Source: Anaerolineales bacterium (lineage in GTDB: Bacteria; Chloroflexota; Anaerolineae; Anaerolineales; Villigracilaceae). From it: 64,000 nt of DNA. A program made the position numbers and the translations under genes. Below the pieces are notes generated by a model. That model saw only the letters and a list, made by a program, of their open reading frames with translations, was not told the DNA's origin and did not search any database. Below are positions 53,404 through 61,369 of the stretch, piece after piece (the stretch's first letter is position 1; each line of letters opens with the position of its first letter). The stretch is from positions 3,006,136-3,070,135 of the forward strand of contig CP129481.1 in the NCBI GenBank assembly GCA_030583905.1, in the 5' to 3' direction.

Positions 53404-54084
53404 ATGCTTCGTGATCGGATCTCCCCCAACATTTCAGAGTTTCTCAGCTATCTGGCGTCACACCCGGAGGCGGAGAATAAGCTCCCGCCGTTGACCGAAC
53501 TCAGCCGCGAACTCGGCGTCGGCGTGGCGGCGTTGCGGGAACAGCTCGAAGTGGCGCGTTCGCTTGGGCTTGTAGAAGTCAAGCCGCGCACGGGAATGAG
53601 GCGCAAGCCGTATTCCTTCGCGCCCGCCGTTCTGAAGAGTCTCGATTACGCCATCGCGCTCAACAAGGATCATTTCATCGCCTTTGCCGACCTGCGCCAG
53701 CACATCGAGATCGCCTACTGGCATCAGGCGGTAAAATTACTGACGACCGAAGACCACAATACATTGCACGAACTGGTTGCGCGCGCATGGGAAAAACTGC
53801 ACGGCAACCCCATCGAAATCCCCCACCCCGAACATCGCGAACTGCATCTCACCATTTACCGCCGCCTGGATAATCCCTTCGTCACCGGCATCCTGCAATC
53901 GTATTGGGACGCCTACGAAACCGTCGGCTTGAACTTCTTCACCGATTACAATTATCTGACCCAGGTCTGGACGTATCATCAGCAAATGGTTGACGCCATT
54001 TGTGCGAACGATGTGGAAGCGGGCTACAAAGCCCTGACCGAACACACCGATCTGATCCACCACTTATTATCATCGTCCCAGTGA
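53404..54084 (+). CDS. GntR-family (FCD) transcriptional regulator
   Basis: A 226-residue regulator with a winged helix-turn-helix (about residues 8-70: LPPLTELSRELGVGVAALREQLEVARSLGLVEVKPRTG) and a helical FCD ligand-binding domain whose metal ligands are suggested by ADLRQHIEIAYWH, HRELHLTIY and the final EHTDLIHH. FadR/LldR-type relatives respond to small acids. It precedes korA by 22 bases, so a 2-oxoacid or related metabolite is a reasonable effector. A leader of only about 20 bases lacks a ribosome site. Confidence 0.87.
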   Translation: MLRDRISPNISEFLSYLASHPEAENKLPPLTELSRELGVGVAALREQLEVARSLGLVEVKPRTGMRRKPYSFAPAVLKSLDYAIALNKDHFIAFADLRQHIEIAYWHQAVKLLTTEDHNTLHELVARAWEKLHGNPIEIPHPEHRELHLTIYRRLDNPFVTGILQSYWDAYETVGLNFFTDYNYLTQVWTYHQQMVDAICANDVEAGYKALTEHTDLIHHLLSSSQ

Positions 54085-54106
54085 CGACAACTTTACGAGG
54101 AGTTCC

Positions 54107-56047
54107 ATGAACAAAAAAGTGAACGATTTTTCGATCACGGTTGGCACCAAGAACGGCTCCGGCAGTTCCACCGCCAACAACACCATCCTGCGTTCGATCT
54201 TCAAGATGGGCATCCCCGTTTCGGGCAAGAACCTGTTCCCCTCCAATATCCAGGGCTTGCCGACGTGGTACACCATCCGCGTCAACAAGGATGGCTTTAT
54301 CGGACGGCAGGAAAGCAACGATATCGTCATTGCGATGAACCCCGATTCGTTCGCGCGGGACCTCGCATCTGTTTCGCCCGGCGGAGCCTTTTTCTACGCC
54401 GACGATATCAAACAGCCCATCACCCGCGTGGACATTGCCATCTACCCGATGCCGGTCAAGACCATCGTCCGCAACGACCCGAACGTCCCAACCGACTTCC
54501 GCGAACTGGTCGGCAACATGGTCTATGTGGGCGTGCTGGCGCAGATGATCGGCATCGATTTCGAAACGATCCGCGCCGCGCTGACCTTCCACTTCAAGGG
54601 CAAGCAGAAACCGATCGACATGAACTTCAACGCCCTGAAAGCCGGCGCCGACTGGGCGAAGGAAAATCTTGAAAAGAAAGACCCGTTCCAGCTCGAACCG
54701 ATGAACAAGACCGACGGTTTGATCATGGCGGACGGCAACACCGCCGCAGCGATCGGCTCCATTTTCGGCGGCATTCAGTTCGCGGCATGGTACCCGATCA
54801 CGCCCGCCTCTTCCCTCGCTGAATCCCTGAACGACTTCCTGCCCATGCTCCGCAAGCGCGAAGACGGCAAGCACACCTATGCGGTCGTGCAGGCGGAAGA
54901 TGAACTCGCCGCGCTCGGCATGACCGTCGGCGCAGGCTGGGCGGGCTTGCGCGCAATGACATCCACCTCCGGTCCCGGTCTCTCGCTGATGACCGAGTTT
55001 GCAGGTTTGGCGTATTTCGCGGAAGTGCCGGTGGTGATTTGGGATGTGCAGCGCATCGGTCCGAGCACCGGCTTGCCGACCCGCACCTCGCAAGGCGACC
55101 TGACCTTCACGCACTTTATCGGTCACGGCGACTCGCACTCGGTCACGCTCCTGCCCGGTGACGTGTACGAATGCTTCGAGTTCGGCTGGAAATCCTTTGA
55201 CGTTGCCGAACGTTTGCAGACTCCCGTCTTTGTGTTGAGCGACCTCGACATGGGCATGAACCAGTGGATGAGCAAACCCTTCCAGTATCCCGAAACCCCG
55301 ATGGATCGCGGCAAGTTCCTGACCGAAAAAGACCTCGAGGAACTCAAGGGCAACTGGGGACGCTACCGCGACAATGACGGCGACGGAATTCCGTACCGCA
55401 CCTTCCCCGGCAACAAACACCCGATGAGCGCGTACTTCACGCGCGGCACCGGTCACGATGAGAACGCGCGTTACAGCGAAGACGCTGATGTATATCTGCG
55501 CAACATGGAACGTCTCAAGCACAAATACGAGACCGCAAAGAAGTATGTCCCTGCGCCGGTGTTGCACACGAACAAGAAAGCGACCGTCGGCATCCTTGCC
55601 TACGGTTCGACGGAAAACGCCATCTTCGAAGCACAGCACCAGCTTGCGGCTGAGCATGGTCTCCAGTCCGAGTTGATGCGCATACGCGCCATCCCCTTCA
55701 CGGACGAAGTGACCAAGTTCATCGAGAAATACGACCAGGTCTTCGTCGTGGAAATGAACCGCGACGGACAGATGCACCAGATCCTGCTGACCGAATACCC
55801 GCAGTATGCGGCGAAGTTCAAGTCGGTGGCGTATCAGGACGGTCTGCCCGCGGCGGCGAAGTGGGTGCGCGAGGGGATTCTGGCGAAGTATGAAAGCCGG
55901 AAGGCGGAAGGCAAAGCGCAGAAGAAGGCTCCAGTGAAGAAGACTGCTTCGAAGGCAAAGCCAGCCCCAAAGAAGAAAGCGGCGGCGAAATCCGCAAAGA
56001 AGATCACCGCCAAGTCCAAGACATCCGCGAAATCGAAGCGGAAATAA
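54107..56047 (+). CDS. korA: 2-oxoacid:ferredoxin oxidoreductase, fused gamma-alpha subunit
   Basis: Oxidatively decarboxylates a 2-oxoacid, probably 2-oxoglutarate, to the acyl-CoA with ferredoxin as acceptor. Residues about 5-195 are the gamma domain, and about 200-590 the pyrimidine-binding alpha domain (AAWYPITPASSLAE, AEDELAALGMTVGAGWAG, TSTSGPGLSLMTEF). The last ~47 residues are an unusual Lys/Ala/Ser tail (PAPKKKAAAKSAKK) like histone H1 tails. GAGGAG precedes the ATG. The beta subunit follows after 35 bases. Confidence 0.93.
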   Translation: MNKKVNDFSITVGTKNGSGSSTANNTILRSIFKMGIPVSGKNLFPSNIQGLPTWYTIRVNKDGFIGRQESNDIVIAMNPDSFARDLASVSPGGAFFYADDIKQPITRVDIAIYPMPVKTIVRNDPNVPTDFRELVGNMVYVGVLAQMIGIDFETIRAALTFHFKGKQKPIDMNFNALKAGADWAKENLEKKDPFQLEPMNKTDGLIMADGNTAAAIGSIFGGIQFAAWYPITPASSLAESLNDFLPMLRKREDGKHTYAVVQAEDELAALGMTVGAGWAGLRAMTSTSGPGLSLMTEFAGLAYFAEVPVVIWDVQRIGPSTGLPTRTSQGDLTFTHFIGHGDSHSVTLLPGDVYECFEFGWKSFDVAERLQTPVFVLSDLDMGMNQWMSKPFQYPETPMDRGKFLTEKDLEELKGNWGRYRDNDGDGIPYRTFPGNKHPMSAYFTRGTGHDENARYSEDADVYLRNMERLKHKYETAKKYVPAPVLHTNKKATVGILAYGSTENAIFEAQHQLAAEHGLQSELMRIRAIPFTDEVTKFIEKYDQVFVVEMNRDGQMHQILLTEYPQYAAKFKSVAYQDGLPAAAKWVREGILAKYESRKAEGKAQKKAPVKKTASKAKPAPKKKAAAKSAKKITAKSKTSAKSKRK

Positions 56048-56082
56048 TTACCGGTACGGTTATCCAAAAGGAGTAAACCACT

Positions 56083-57138
56083 ATGACTGAAACTCTCCCC
56101 ATGGCTGGCGCGCCAGCAAATACGAACGCCGCCGGTCTGACAAAGAATGATTACCGCGGCAATCCGACCACCTTGTGCCAGGGCTGCGGACATAACTCGA
56201 TCTCGAACCAGATCGTGACCGCGCTGTACGAAATGAACATCGTGCCGGAAGATGTGATGAAGTTCAGCGGCATCGGCTGTTCGTCCAAGTCGCCGACCTA
56301 CTTCCTGAACCGCACCTTCGGCTTCAACAGCCTGCACGGACGCATGCCTTCGATTGCAACGGGAGCGCTGTTCGCGAATGCGCAGATGAAGGGCATCGGC
56401 GTTTCGGGCGACGGCGACACCGCCAGCATCGGCATGGGACAATTCAAGCACGTCATGCGCCGCAATGTGAACATGGTCTATATCGTCGAGAACAACGGCG
56501 TGTACGGTCTCACCAAGGGACAGTTCTCCGCCACCGCCGAAAAAGGCTTGCAATTGAAAAAGCAGGGCGAGAATCCCTACATGCCCGTCGATATCTGCAT
56601 GGAAGCGCTGGTCTCCAACGCGACCTTCGTGGCGCGTTCGTTCGCAGGCAACCCGAAACAGGTAAAGGAACTGCTGAAAGCCGCGCTGGCGCACAACGGC
56701 ATCGCCGTGCTGGACATCATCAGTCCGTGCGTGACCTTCAACAATCAGGACAATGCCTACCACTCGTACGCCTGGGGCAAGGACCATGAAGAACCCCTGC
56801 ACGAGATCTCGTACATCGCGCCGCGCAGCGAGATCATGCTCGAACGCGAGATGATGGAAGGCGAAGTCCGCGAAGTTGCCATGCACGACGGCTCGACGAT
56901 CATCTTGAAGAACCTCGAAAAGGATTACAACCCCACGGACCGCGTCGAAGCAATGCGCGTGATGGAAGAAGCACAGCGCAACAACTGGCTGGTGACGGGT
57001 CTGCTCTACCTCAATACCACCAAGCCAACGCTGACCAGCATCTACAACCTTGTGGATACGCCGCTCAACCGCCTGACCGAAGCCGACCTGCGCCCTGAAC
57101 GCGTCATGATCGACAAGATCAACGAGTTGATGTTCTAA
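56083..57138 (+). CDS. korB: 2-oxoacid:ferredoxin oxidoreductase, TPP-binding beta subunit
   Basis: The catalytic partner of the fused alpha subunit (351 residues). It has the thiamine-diphosphate motif GDGDTASIGMGQ ending in MVYIVENNGVYGLTKGQFS, plus the cluster-binding cysteines in LCQGCGHN and SGIGCSS and a later SPCVTF. These suit a single [4Fe-4S] cluster of two-subunit Kor/Por enzymes that lack a separate ferredoxin-like delta chain. AAGGAG precedes the ATG and a strong terminator follows. Confidence 0.94.
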   Translation: MTETLPMAGAPANTNAAGLTKNDYRGNPTTLCQGCGHNSISNQIVTALYEMNIVPEDVMKFSGIGCSSKSPTYFLNRTFGFNSLHGRMPSIATGALFANAQMKGIGVSGDGDTASIGMGQFKHVMRRNVNMVYIVENNGVYGLTKGQFSATAEKGLQLKKQGENPYMPVDICMEALVSNATFVARSFAGNPKQVKELLKAALAHNGIAVLDIISPCVTFNNQDNAYHSYAWGKDHEEPLHEISYIAPRSEIMLEREMMEGEVREVAMHDGSTIILKNLEKDYNPTDRVEAMRVMEEAQRNNWLVTGLLYLNTTKPTLTSIYNLVDTPLNRLTEADLRPERVMIDKINELMF

Positions 57139-57165
57139 ACCACGCCCCACCGTCCCTACGGGACA

Positions 57166-57205
57166 CCTCCCCCAAATCCAAAAGCGGACTTGGGGGAGGA
57201 TTTTT
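57166..57205 (+). terminator. Rho-independent terminator after korB
   Basis: CCTCCCCCAA and TTGGGGGAGG pair with a few more bases on the loop side and are followed by ATTTTT. It ends 9 bases before the MFS start, so the MFS gene may be transcribed partly by readthrough. Confidence 0.8.
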
Positions 57206-57214
57206 GTTATCGCC

Positions 57215-58537
57215 ATGACAAACGAAACAACTTCCGAAAAACTCAACCTCAAACAGATACTGCCCGTCCTTGTCATCGTGCTGGTGGACTTGATGGGACT
57301 GTCCATTATCATTCCTTTATTGCCGCTGTATGCTGCGCGCTTCGGGACCACCCCGCTGGTGATCGGCATCCTGCAGGCGACCTACCCGCTGATGCAATTC
57401 GTCGGCGCGCCGATCCTAGGCAGACTGTCCGATAAGTTCGGCAGGAAGCCGGTGCTGGTCGTCAGCCAGATCGGGACCCTGGGCGGGTTCATCCTGCTCG
57501 GCTTCGCGGACTCGCTGTTCCTTTTGTTCATTTCACGCATCATCGACGGGCTTTCCGGCGCGAACATCGCCACCGCCCAAGCCGCGATCGCAGACAGTAC
57601 CACTGAAAAGACGCGCACACAGGGGCTGGGATTGATCGGCGCGGCGTTCGGGGTCGGCTTTGTGCTGGGACCGATCATCGCCTTCATCGTGCTGGCGGCG
57701 ACCGGACAGAACTATCAGGCAGTGGCGTTCACCGCCGCTTTCTTCTCGTTCGTCTCCATCTTGTTGACGTCCTTCTGGTTCAAGGAGACGGTGCAGCAGG
57801 CGGAAGACCCCGAAGCCTCGCGCAAGCGCCGTCCCTTCTCGTTCGACGCGATGCGCAACGCGCTCAAGAATCCCGCCATCGGCTTTTTGCTGATCATCAT
57901 GTTCTTTTACCGCATCGCCTTCGGCGGCTATGAACAACTCTTTTCGCTCTTCACGCTCACCCGCCTCGGCATGGACGCGCGCGACACGTCCGGTCTGTTC
58001 GCGCTGGCGGGCATCACCATCATCGTCATTCAGGCGGGTTTGATCGGCAGATGGTCGCGCCAAAAGGGAGATCGCTGGCTGGTGCTGATGGGACTGGGCG
58101 CATTGGCGGTCGGCTTGATCGGCACGGCGCTGACCCCGGCAAGCCCGGTTCCGTGGTACGAACGGGACAGGGTGCTCGAAAGCATGGCAGGACAGGGCGA
58201 ACAACGCGTGTCGATCCAGAGCATACAGATCGAACTGCCCGAAGAGACATCCAAAGGCTGGGGCGGAGTCATCTGGCTGCTGGTGGCAAGCCTGCCCGCG
58301 GCGGTGGGCGGCGCGGTACTGCATCCCGCCATCAACAGCCTGATCTCCAAATCGGCAAACCCCGCCGAGTTGGGCGGGACGCTGGGCGTTTCGGCGGCGG
58401 CATACAGCGCGGCGAACGCCATTGCGCCGTTGTTCTATGGCACGCTCTTTCAAGTCTTTGGCGGACCCGTGCCATTCTTCGTGGGCGGACTGATATTGGC
58501 AAGCCTGCGCCTGTTCGCGCCGAGGGTCGTGAAATAG
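57215..58537 (+). CDS. MFS transporter (DHA1/TetA-like)
   Basis: A 440-residue protein with 12 predicted membrane helices. The signature loop between helices 2 and 3 reads GRLSDKFGRKPVL, and motif C-like GLIGAAFGVGFVLGP is in helix 5, as in drug/H+ antiporters. A 35-residue hydrophilic insert (around ERDRVLESMAGQGEQR) lies between helices 8 and 9. The exported compound is not known. GGAGG lies rather far (15 bases) before the ATG. Confidence 0.9.
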   Translation: MTNETTSEKLNLKQILPVLVIVLVDLMGLSIIIPLLPLYAARFGTTPLVIGILQATYPLMQFVGAPILGRLSDKFGRKPVLVVSQIGTLGGFILLGFADSLFLLFISRIIDGLSGANIATAQAAIADSTTEKTRTQGLGLIGAAFGVGFVLGPIIAFIVLAATGQNYQAVAFTAAFFSFVSILLTSFWFKETVQQAEDPEASRKRRPFSFDAMRNALKNPAIGFLLIIMFFYRIAFGGYEQLFSLFTLTRLGMDARDTSGLFALAGITIIVIQAGLIGRWSRQKGDRWLVLMGLGALAVGLIGTALTPASPVPWYERDRVLESMAGQGEQRVSIQSIQIELPEETSKGWGGVIWLLVASLPAAVGGAVLHPAINSLISKSANPAELGGTLGVSAAAYSAANAIAPLFYGTLFQVFGGPVPFFVGGLILASLRLFAPRVVK

Positions 58538-58582
58538 AACCTATAGGATTTAATCCGCAGATTATGCGGAGTTTGACAGATG

Positions 58583-58620
58583 CCGCAGGGGCGCGGTCAA
58601 CGCGCCCCTGCGGTTATAAT
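58583..58620 (+). promoter_or_regulatory. GC-rich palindrome abutting a -10 box (terminator/promoter)
   Basis: A perfect 13-bp inverted repeat (CCGCAGGGGCGCG and its complement, 5-base loop, 58583-58613) is directly followed by TATAAT (58615-58620), 8 bases before the next ATG. The hairpin may end MFS transcription while the -10 box starts a leaderless mRNA. Confidence 0.55.
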
Positions 58621-58628
58621 GCGGGGGA

Positions 58629-59030
58629 ATGAGCAGCCTTGAAGCAGAGATCAAACTGGAATACGTGCGCGCTTCGGGACCGGGCGGGCAGAACGTCAAC
58701 AAAGTGGCGACGGCGGTGCAGCTGCGCTTCGATGTGTTGAACTCGCCCTCGCTCGCCGCGGACTTAAAATCGCGCCTGATGCGCCTGGCAGGGAAACGGG
58801 TCAACGCGGAGGGCGTGCTGGTGATCGAAGCGAAATCCCGCCGCACACAAGAAGCCAACCGCGAAGAGGCGTTGAAGAAGTTCCACGAGTTGATCCGCAA
58901 AGCGGGCGAGAAGCCGAAAACCCGCCGCAAGACCAAGCCGACAAAGGCATCGCAGGAGGAACGGCTGAAGGGCAAGAAGAAACGGGCGGAGGTCAAGAGA
59001 TTGAGGCGCGGGGGCTACGAGTCCGAGTGA
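58629..59030 (+). CDS. arfB: ArfB/YaeJ-like peptidyl-tRNA hydrolase
   Basis: Rescues stalled ribosomes by hydrolysing peptidyl-tRNA. The GGQ motif is in ASGPGGQNVNK (Gly19-Gly20-Gln21), followed by a short class I release-factor-type domain and a highly basic C-terminal tail that would enter the empty mRNA channel. At 133 residues it is about the length of E. coli ArfB. There is no ribosome site; the start suits a leaderless mRNA. Confidence 0.9.
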   Translation: MSSLEAEIKLEYVRASGPGGQNVNKVATAVQLRFDVLNSPSLAADLKSRLMRLAGKRVNAEGVLVIEAKSRRTQEANREEALKKFHELIRKAGEKPKTRRKTKPTKASQEERLKGKKKRAEVKRLRRGGYESE

Positions 59031-59054
59031 GAGAAACAGGTCAAGGAGTCTTTA

Positions 59055-59483
59055 ATGGCTAAGAAAAAATCGTCAACGTCGGATGCCGTGTTCCGCTGGC
59101 TCGGCTGGCTTGTGCTGATCGGCTTGGTCGGCAGTATCCTGTGGTCGATGTGGGTGGACACGCTGCAGCCGTTGATCCGCGCGGGGGATACGCAGGCGGT
59201 GATCTTTAACCTGGTCGGTCTGCCGATCATCCTGCTGGGCACCGGCATCTTTGTGTATGGCGGCTTCCGGTTCGTGCGCGCCACATTCCAAGCCATGCAG
59301 GAACCGGGGGCGGTGGAGAACATTGCAAGAATCCAGGAAGGCGGTTTGCCGCCCGATGAACTGCGGCAGGCGCGGATGGAAAACCTGCGCGCGTTGTGGA
59401 CGGCATGGAAGCGCCCGCTGGCGTGGCTGGCGTTCGGGTTTGCGCTGATCGCGCTGGGCGGATTTCTGATCAATTACGTGTAG
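59055..59483 (+). CDS. Small integral membrane protein of unknown function
   Basis: A 142-residue protein with three hydrophobic helices (about 15-33, 48-72 and 118-140) and a cytosolic, charged loop (MQEPGAVENIARIQEGGLP) between helices 2 and 3. AAGGAGT precedes the ATG by 6 bases. It follows arfB after 24 bases and probably shares its transcript. No family is recognised. Confidence 0.75.
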   Translation: MAKKKSSTSDAVFRWLGWLVLIGLVGSILWSMWVDTLQPLIRAGDTQAVIFNLVGLPIILLGTGIFVYGGFRFVRATFQAMQEPGAVENIARIQEGGLPPDELRQARMENLRALWTAWKRPLAWLAFGFALIALGGFLINYV

Positions 59484-59580
59484 GGACGCCAGCCACCGGT
59501 TGAATTAGGGAAACGCGCGTGCTATGATGACCGTGGGGAGAGTGAGTCAGGTCTGGTCGTTACGTGATAAAGGAGTCACC

Positions 59581-60330
59581 ATGCGCCGTATCGTTTTCAT
59601 TTGCTGCGCGCTGACCGCCCTGCTGAGCGCGTGCGGGACGGGAACGCCGCGCCTGCCCGGCGGGCTGACGCTCGAGGAACATGTGCTGGCGCGCGCGCCA
59701 AGTTCGGATTCGTTCACGTTCGAGCCGCTGGAAGGCACGCAGGAAGGGGTGCTGGCACGGCATGCGTCGGAACGCTCCCAGCGTATTCCCCTGCCGATCG
59801 TCACGGTGAACGGCAACCCGGCGATGGAGGCGGGCTGGAACGACGGCAGGCTGACGGCGGAAGTGTTCACGGATCCCCTCCAGCCCCCGGCGCAGATCGT
59901 GCAAGTCTCGCATGCTGGTGAAGTCATTTTCAGCGCGTCCGCCGGTATGCCCAGCCCGCTCCTGCCCCTGCAAGGTCTGTGGACGTACGACGGTCATTGG
60001 GCGCTCGAGATCGTGCTTGCCACGCCCGAAGTCTGGGCGGGACAGGTTTACATCGACGGGGAATCGGTCAACGAGGCGCAGGGATACGAGGAAGCTTTCG
60101 GGTTTCAAACGCTCTCCGGCAAGCCGTTCTACTTCTTCCGGCAGGCGGGGCAACTGGGGTTTTCCTACGACGGCGAGGGTGCGTCCCTGCCCTACGACAA
60201 CATCCCCCACTATCTGTGCTGCAGTGAGTCGGTGTTGAATCCGCAACAGGCGCGGGAGATGACGGCGTTCTTCGCCCAACGCGGCAACGACTGGTTCTAT
60301 GTGGAACTGGGGAATTTTTCGGGGCAGTGA
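59581..60330 (+). CDS. Lipoprotein of unknown function
   Basis: The signal sequence ends in LLSAC (lipobox, Cys18), so the 249-residue protein should be lipid-anchored outside the cell membrane. The mature part is all-beta in appearance (GLWTYDGHWALEI, KPFYFFRQAGQLGFSYDG) and carries a CC pair near the end. No enzymatic motif is recognised. The ATG behind AAAGGAGTCACC was chosen over an upstream in-frame start. A hairpin terminator follows. Confidence 0.78.
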   Translation: MRRIVFICCALTALLSACGTGTPRLPGGLTLEEHVLARAPSSDSFTFEPLEGTQEGVLARHASERSQRIPLPIVTVNGNPAMEAGWNDGRLTAEVFTDPLQPPAQIVQVSHAGEVIFSASAGMPSPLLPLQGLWTYDGHWALEIVLATPEVWAGQVYIDGESVNEAQGYEEAFGFQTLSGKPFYFFRQAGQLGFSYDGEGASLPYDNIPHYLCCSESVLNPQQAREMTAFFAQRGNDWFYVELGNFSGQ

Positions 60331-60368
60331 GCGCCGTAGACCGCCCTGCCAGCGTCTTTTTTGAAACA

Positions 60369-60407
60369 GACACCGGTCAATTTCGGAATTGAACGGTGTC
60401 GTTTCTT
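60369..60407 (+). terminator. Hairpin terminator after the lipoprotein gene
   Basis: GACACCG and CGGTGTC, with inner TCAATT/AATTGA pairing around TCGG, form a long stem with one mismatch, followed by GTTTCTT. The T-run is imperfect. Confidence 0.6.
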
Positions 60408-60428
60408 AAACACACAGGCGGAAGTTTC

Positions 60429-60536
60429 GGAAAACTTCACTATGTTTTTGGAAAGACTTCACTATGTTTTACCGAAAACATCACTATATTTTCCGAAAAC
60501 TTCACTATGTTTTTGCGAAAATATCACTATGTTTTT
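60429..60536. repeat. Tandem array of five ~22-bp repeats
   Basis: Five imperfect units with the core GAAAACTTCACTATGTTTT are spaced 22, 22, 21 and 22 bases apart. Each unit has GAAAAC/GTTTTC-like ends that can pair around TTCACTAT. About two helical turns per unit would place all copies on the same DNA face. The array lies in the 434-base gap between the lipoprotein gene and the convergent HU-like gene; no gene is supported there. Confidence 0.75.
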
Positions 60537-60666
60537 CAAATCTGCCCGATTGGTTTTTACAATCCATCCGGTTGGTCTTTGCCCGCCGCCCGGGATGTTT
60601 TTCCATTCTCTCAGAACGTACCTGAAAACCTGCTCTTAACCGCTGCGTCTTCGCGCAGTGAACGAC

Positions 60667-60724
60667 AGATAAACGCAGATGAAGGGATTTTTGGATCATC
60701 CGATCAAGTCATCTGCCTTTATCT
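60667..60724. repeat. 16-bp inverted repeat with one mismatch
   Basis: AGATAAACGCAGATGA and TCATCTGCCTTTATCT flank a 26-base loop. The loop and the following ATCTGTGTTCATCCGTGG resemble a widespread intergenic repeat of environmental bacteria. It may act as terminator for the minus-strand HU-like gene. Confidence 0.55.
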
Positions 60725-60764
60725 GTGTTCATCCGTGGTGAATTAAGTCTTTTCAGACACTCCA

Positions 60765-61148
60765 TCAGCGGATCTTTTCGAAGCGGACGTTCCTTAGTGC
60801 ACGTTTGAACCGTTTGCCCGGGTTGAAGCGCGGCAGGAGGCTGGTGATCTGGTCGCCTCGCACGTCTTGTGCCTGCTCTGCCCCATCGGACGTGGTGCGC
60901 AGCCAGAAGTTCCCGAAATCGCCCAGTTCGACGATATTGCCCCTTGCCAATTGCTCCGGGATGATGGCAAGAATGCTCTCGACCGCCGCCATCATGTCGG
61001 CAGGTGTGAGCGTGGAACGGCTGGATGCTTCTTCCGCCAGTTCATACAGGCTCATGCGTCCGCTGGACTGGATGGAAGGATAATATTTCTTCGGCGCATT
61101 CGGTTTGGCGGGGTTGCCGCGCTGGACGACATTGAACTTGATCGACAT
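60765..61148 (-). CDS. HU-related (HU-HIG type) DNA-binding protein
   Basis: A 127-residue relative of HU/IHF of the type usual in Bacteroidota (TIGR01201-like). The N-terminal FNVVQRGNPAKPN segment precedes the HU helices (SLYELAEEASSRSTLTPADMMAAVESI), and the core ends with IVELGDFGNFWLR, then a basic tail. It should bend or bind DNA. The start with AAGGAGAG was chosen over an ATG eight codons earlier. Finding this form in a Chloroflexota-like context may indicate transfer. Confidence 0.85.
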   Translation of the reverse strand: MSIKFNVVQRGNPAKPNAPKKYYPSIQSSGRMSLYELAEEASSRSTLTPADMMAAVESILAIIPEQLARGNIVELGDFGNFWLRTTSDGAEQAQDVRGDQITSLLPRFNPGKRFKRALRNVRFEKIR

Positions 61149-61249
61149 GGTCTGCTCTCCTTGTCTGTGCAATTAACGATAAAGCGTGTCCAGATTTTAA
61201 TCCAGAATGGGACGAAGGATTTTGTCAGTTTCTTGTAATCTCCGTTTCG

Positions 61250-61278
61250 TTGACCGTCTCGGTGGGTGTGTTTATAAT
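61250..61278 (+). promoter_or_regulatory. Sigma-70-like promoter of the RmuC-like gene
   Basis: TTGACC and TATAAT separated by exactly 17 bp, about 90 bases before the gene. This is among the best matches to a housekeeping promoter in the window. Confidence 0.75.
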
Positions 61279-61369
61279 TGACTCATTGTACATAGCCAGT
61301 AATACGGCAACATGTCGTCCATGCCCTCTAGACAGGCGGGTTATTTCGAAAAACAAGTAAGGAAAGAAG

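Noticed and set aside
53939..55777. Minus-strand open frame of 612 codons
   Set aside because: Antisense shadow of korA; long antisense frames are expected in GC-rich coding DNA, and the product is a featureless, Arg/His-rich sequence.
55834..57369. Minus-strand open frame of 511 codons
   Set aside because: Antisense to korB and part of korA and the MFS gene, with no motif or start signal.
60429..60536. CRISPR array
   Set aside because: The 22-bp units are contiguous, with no unique spacers between repeats and no cas genes nearby.
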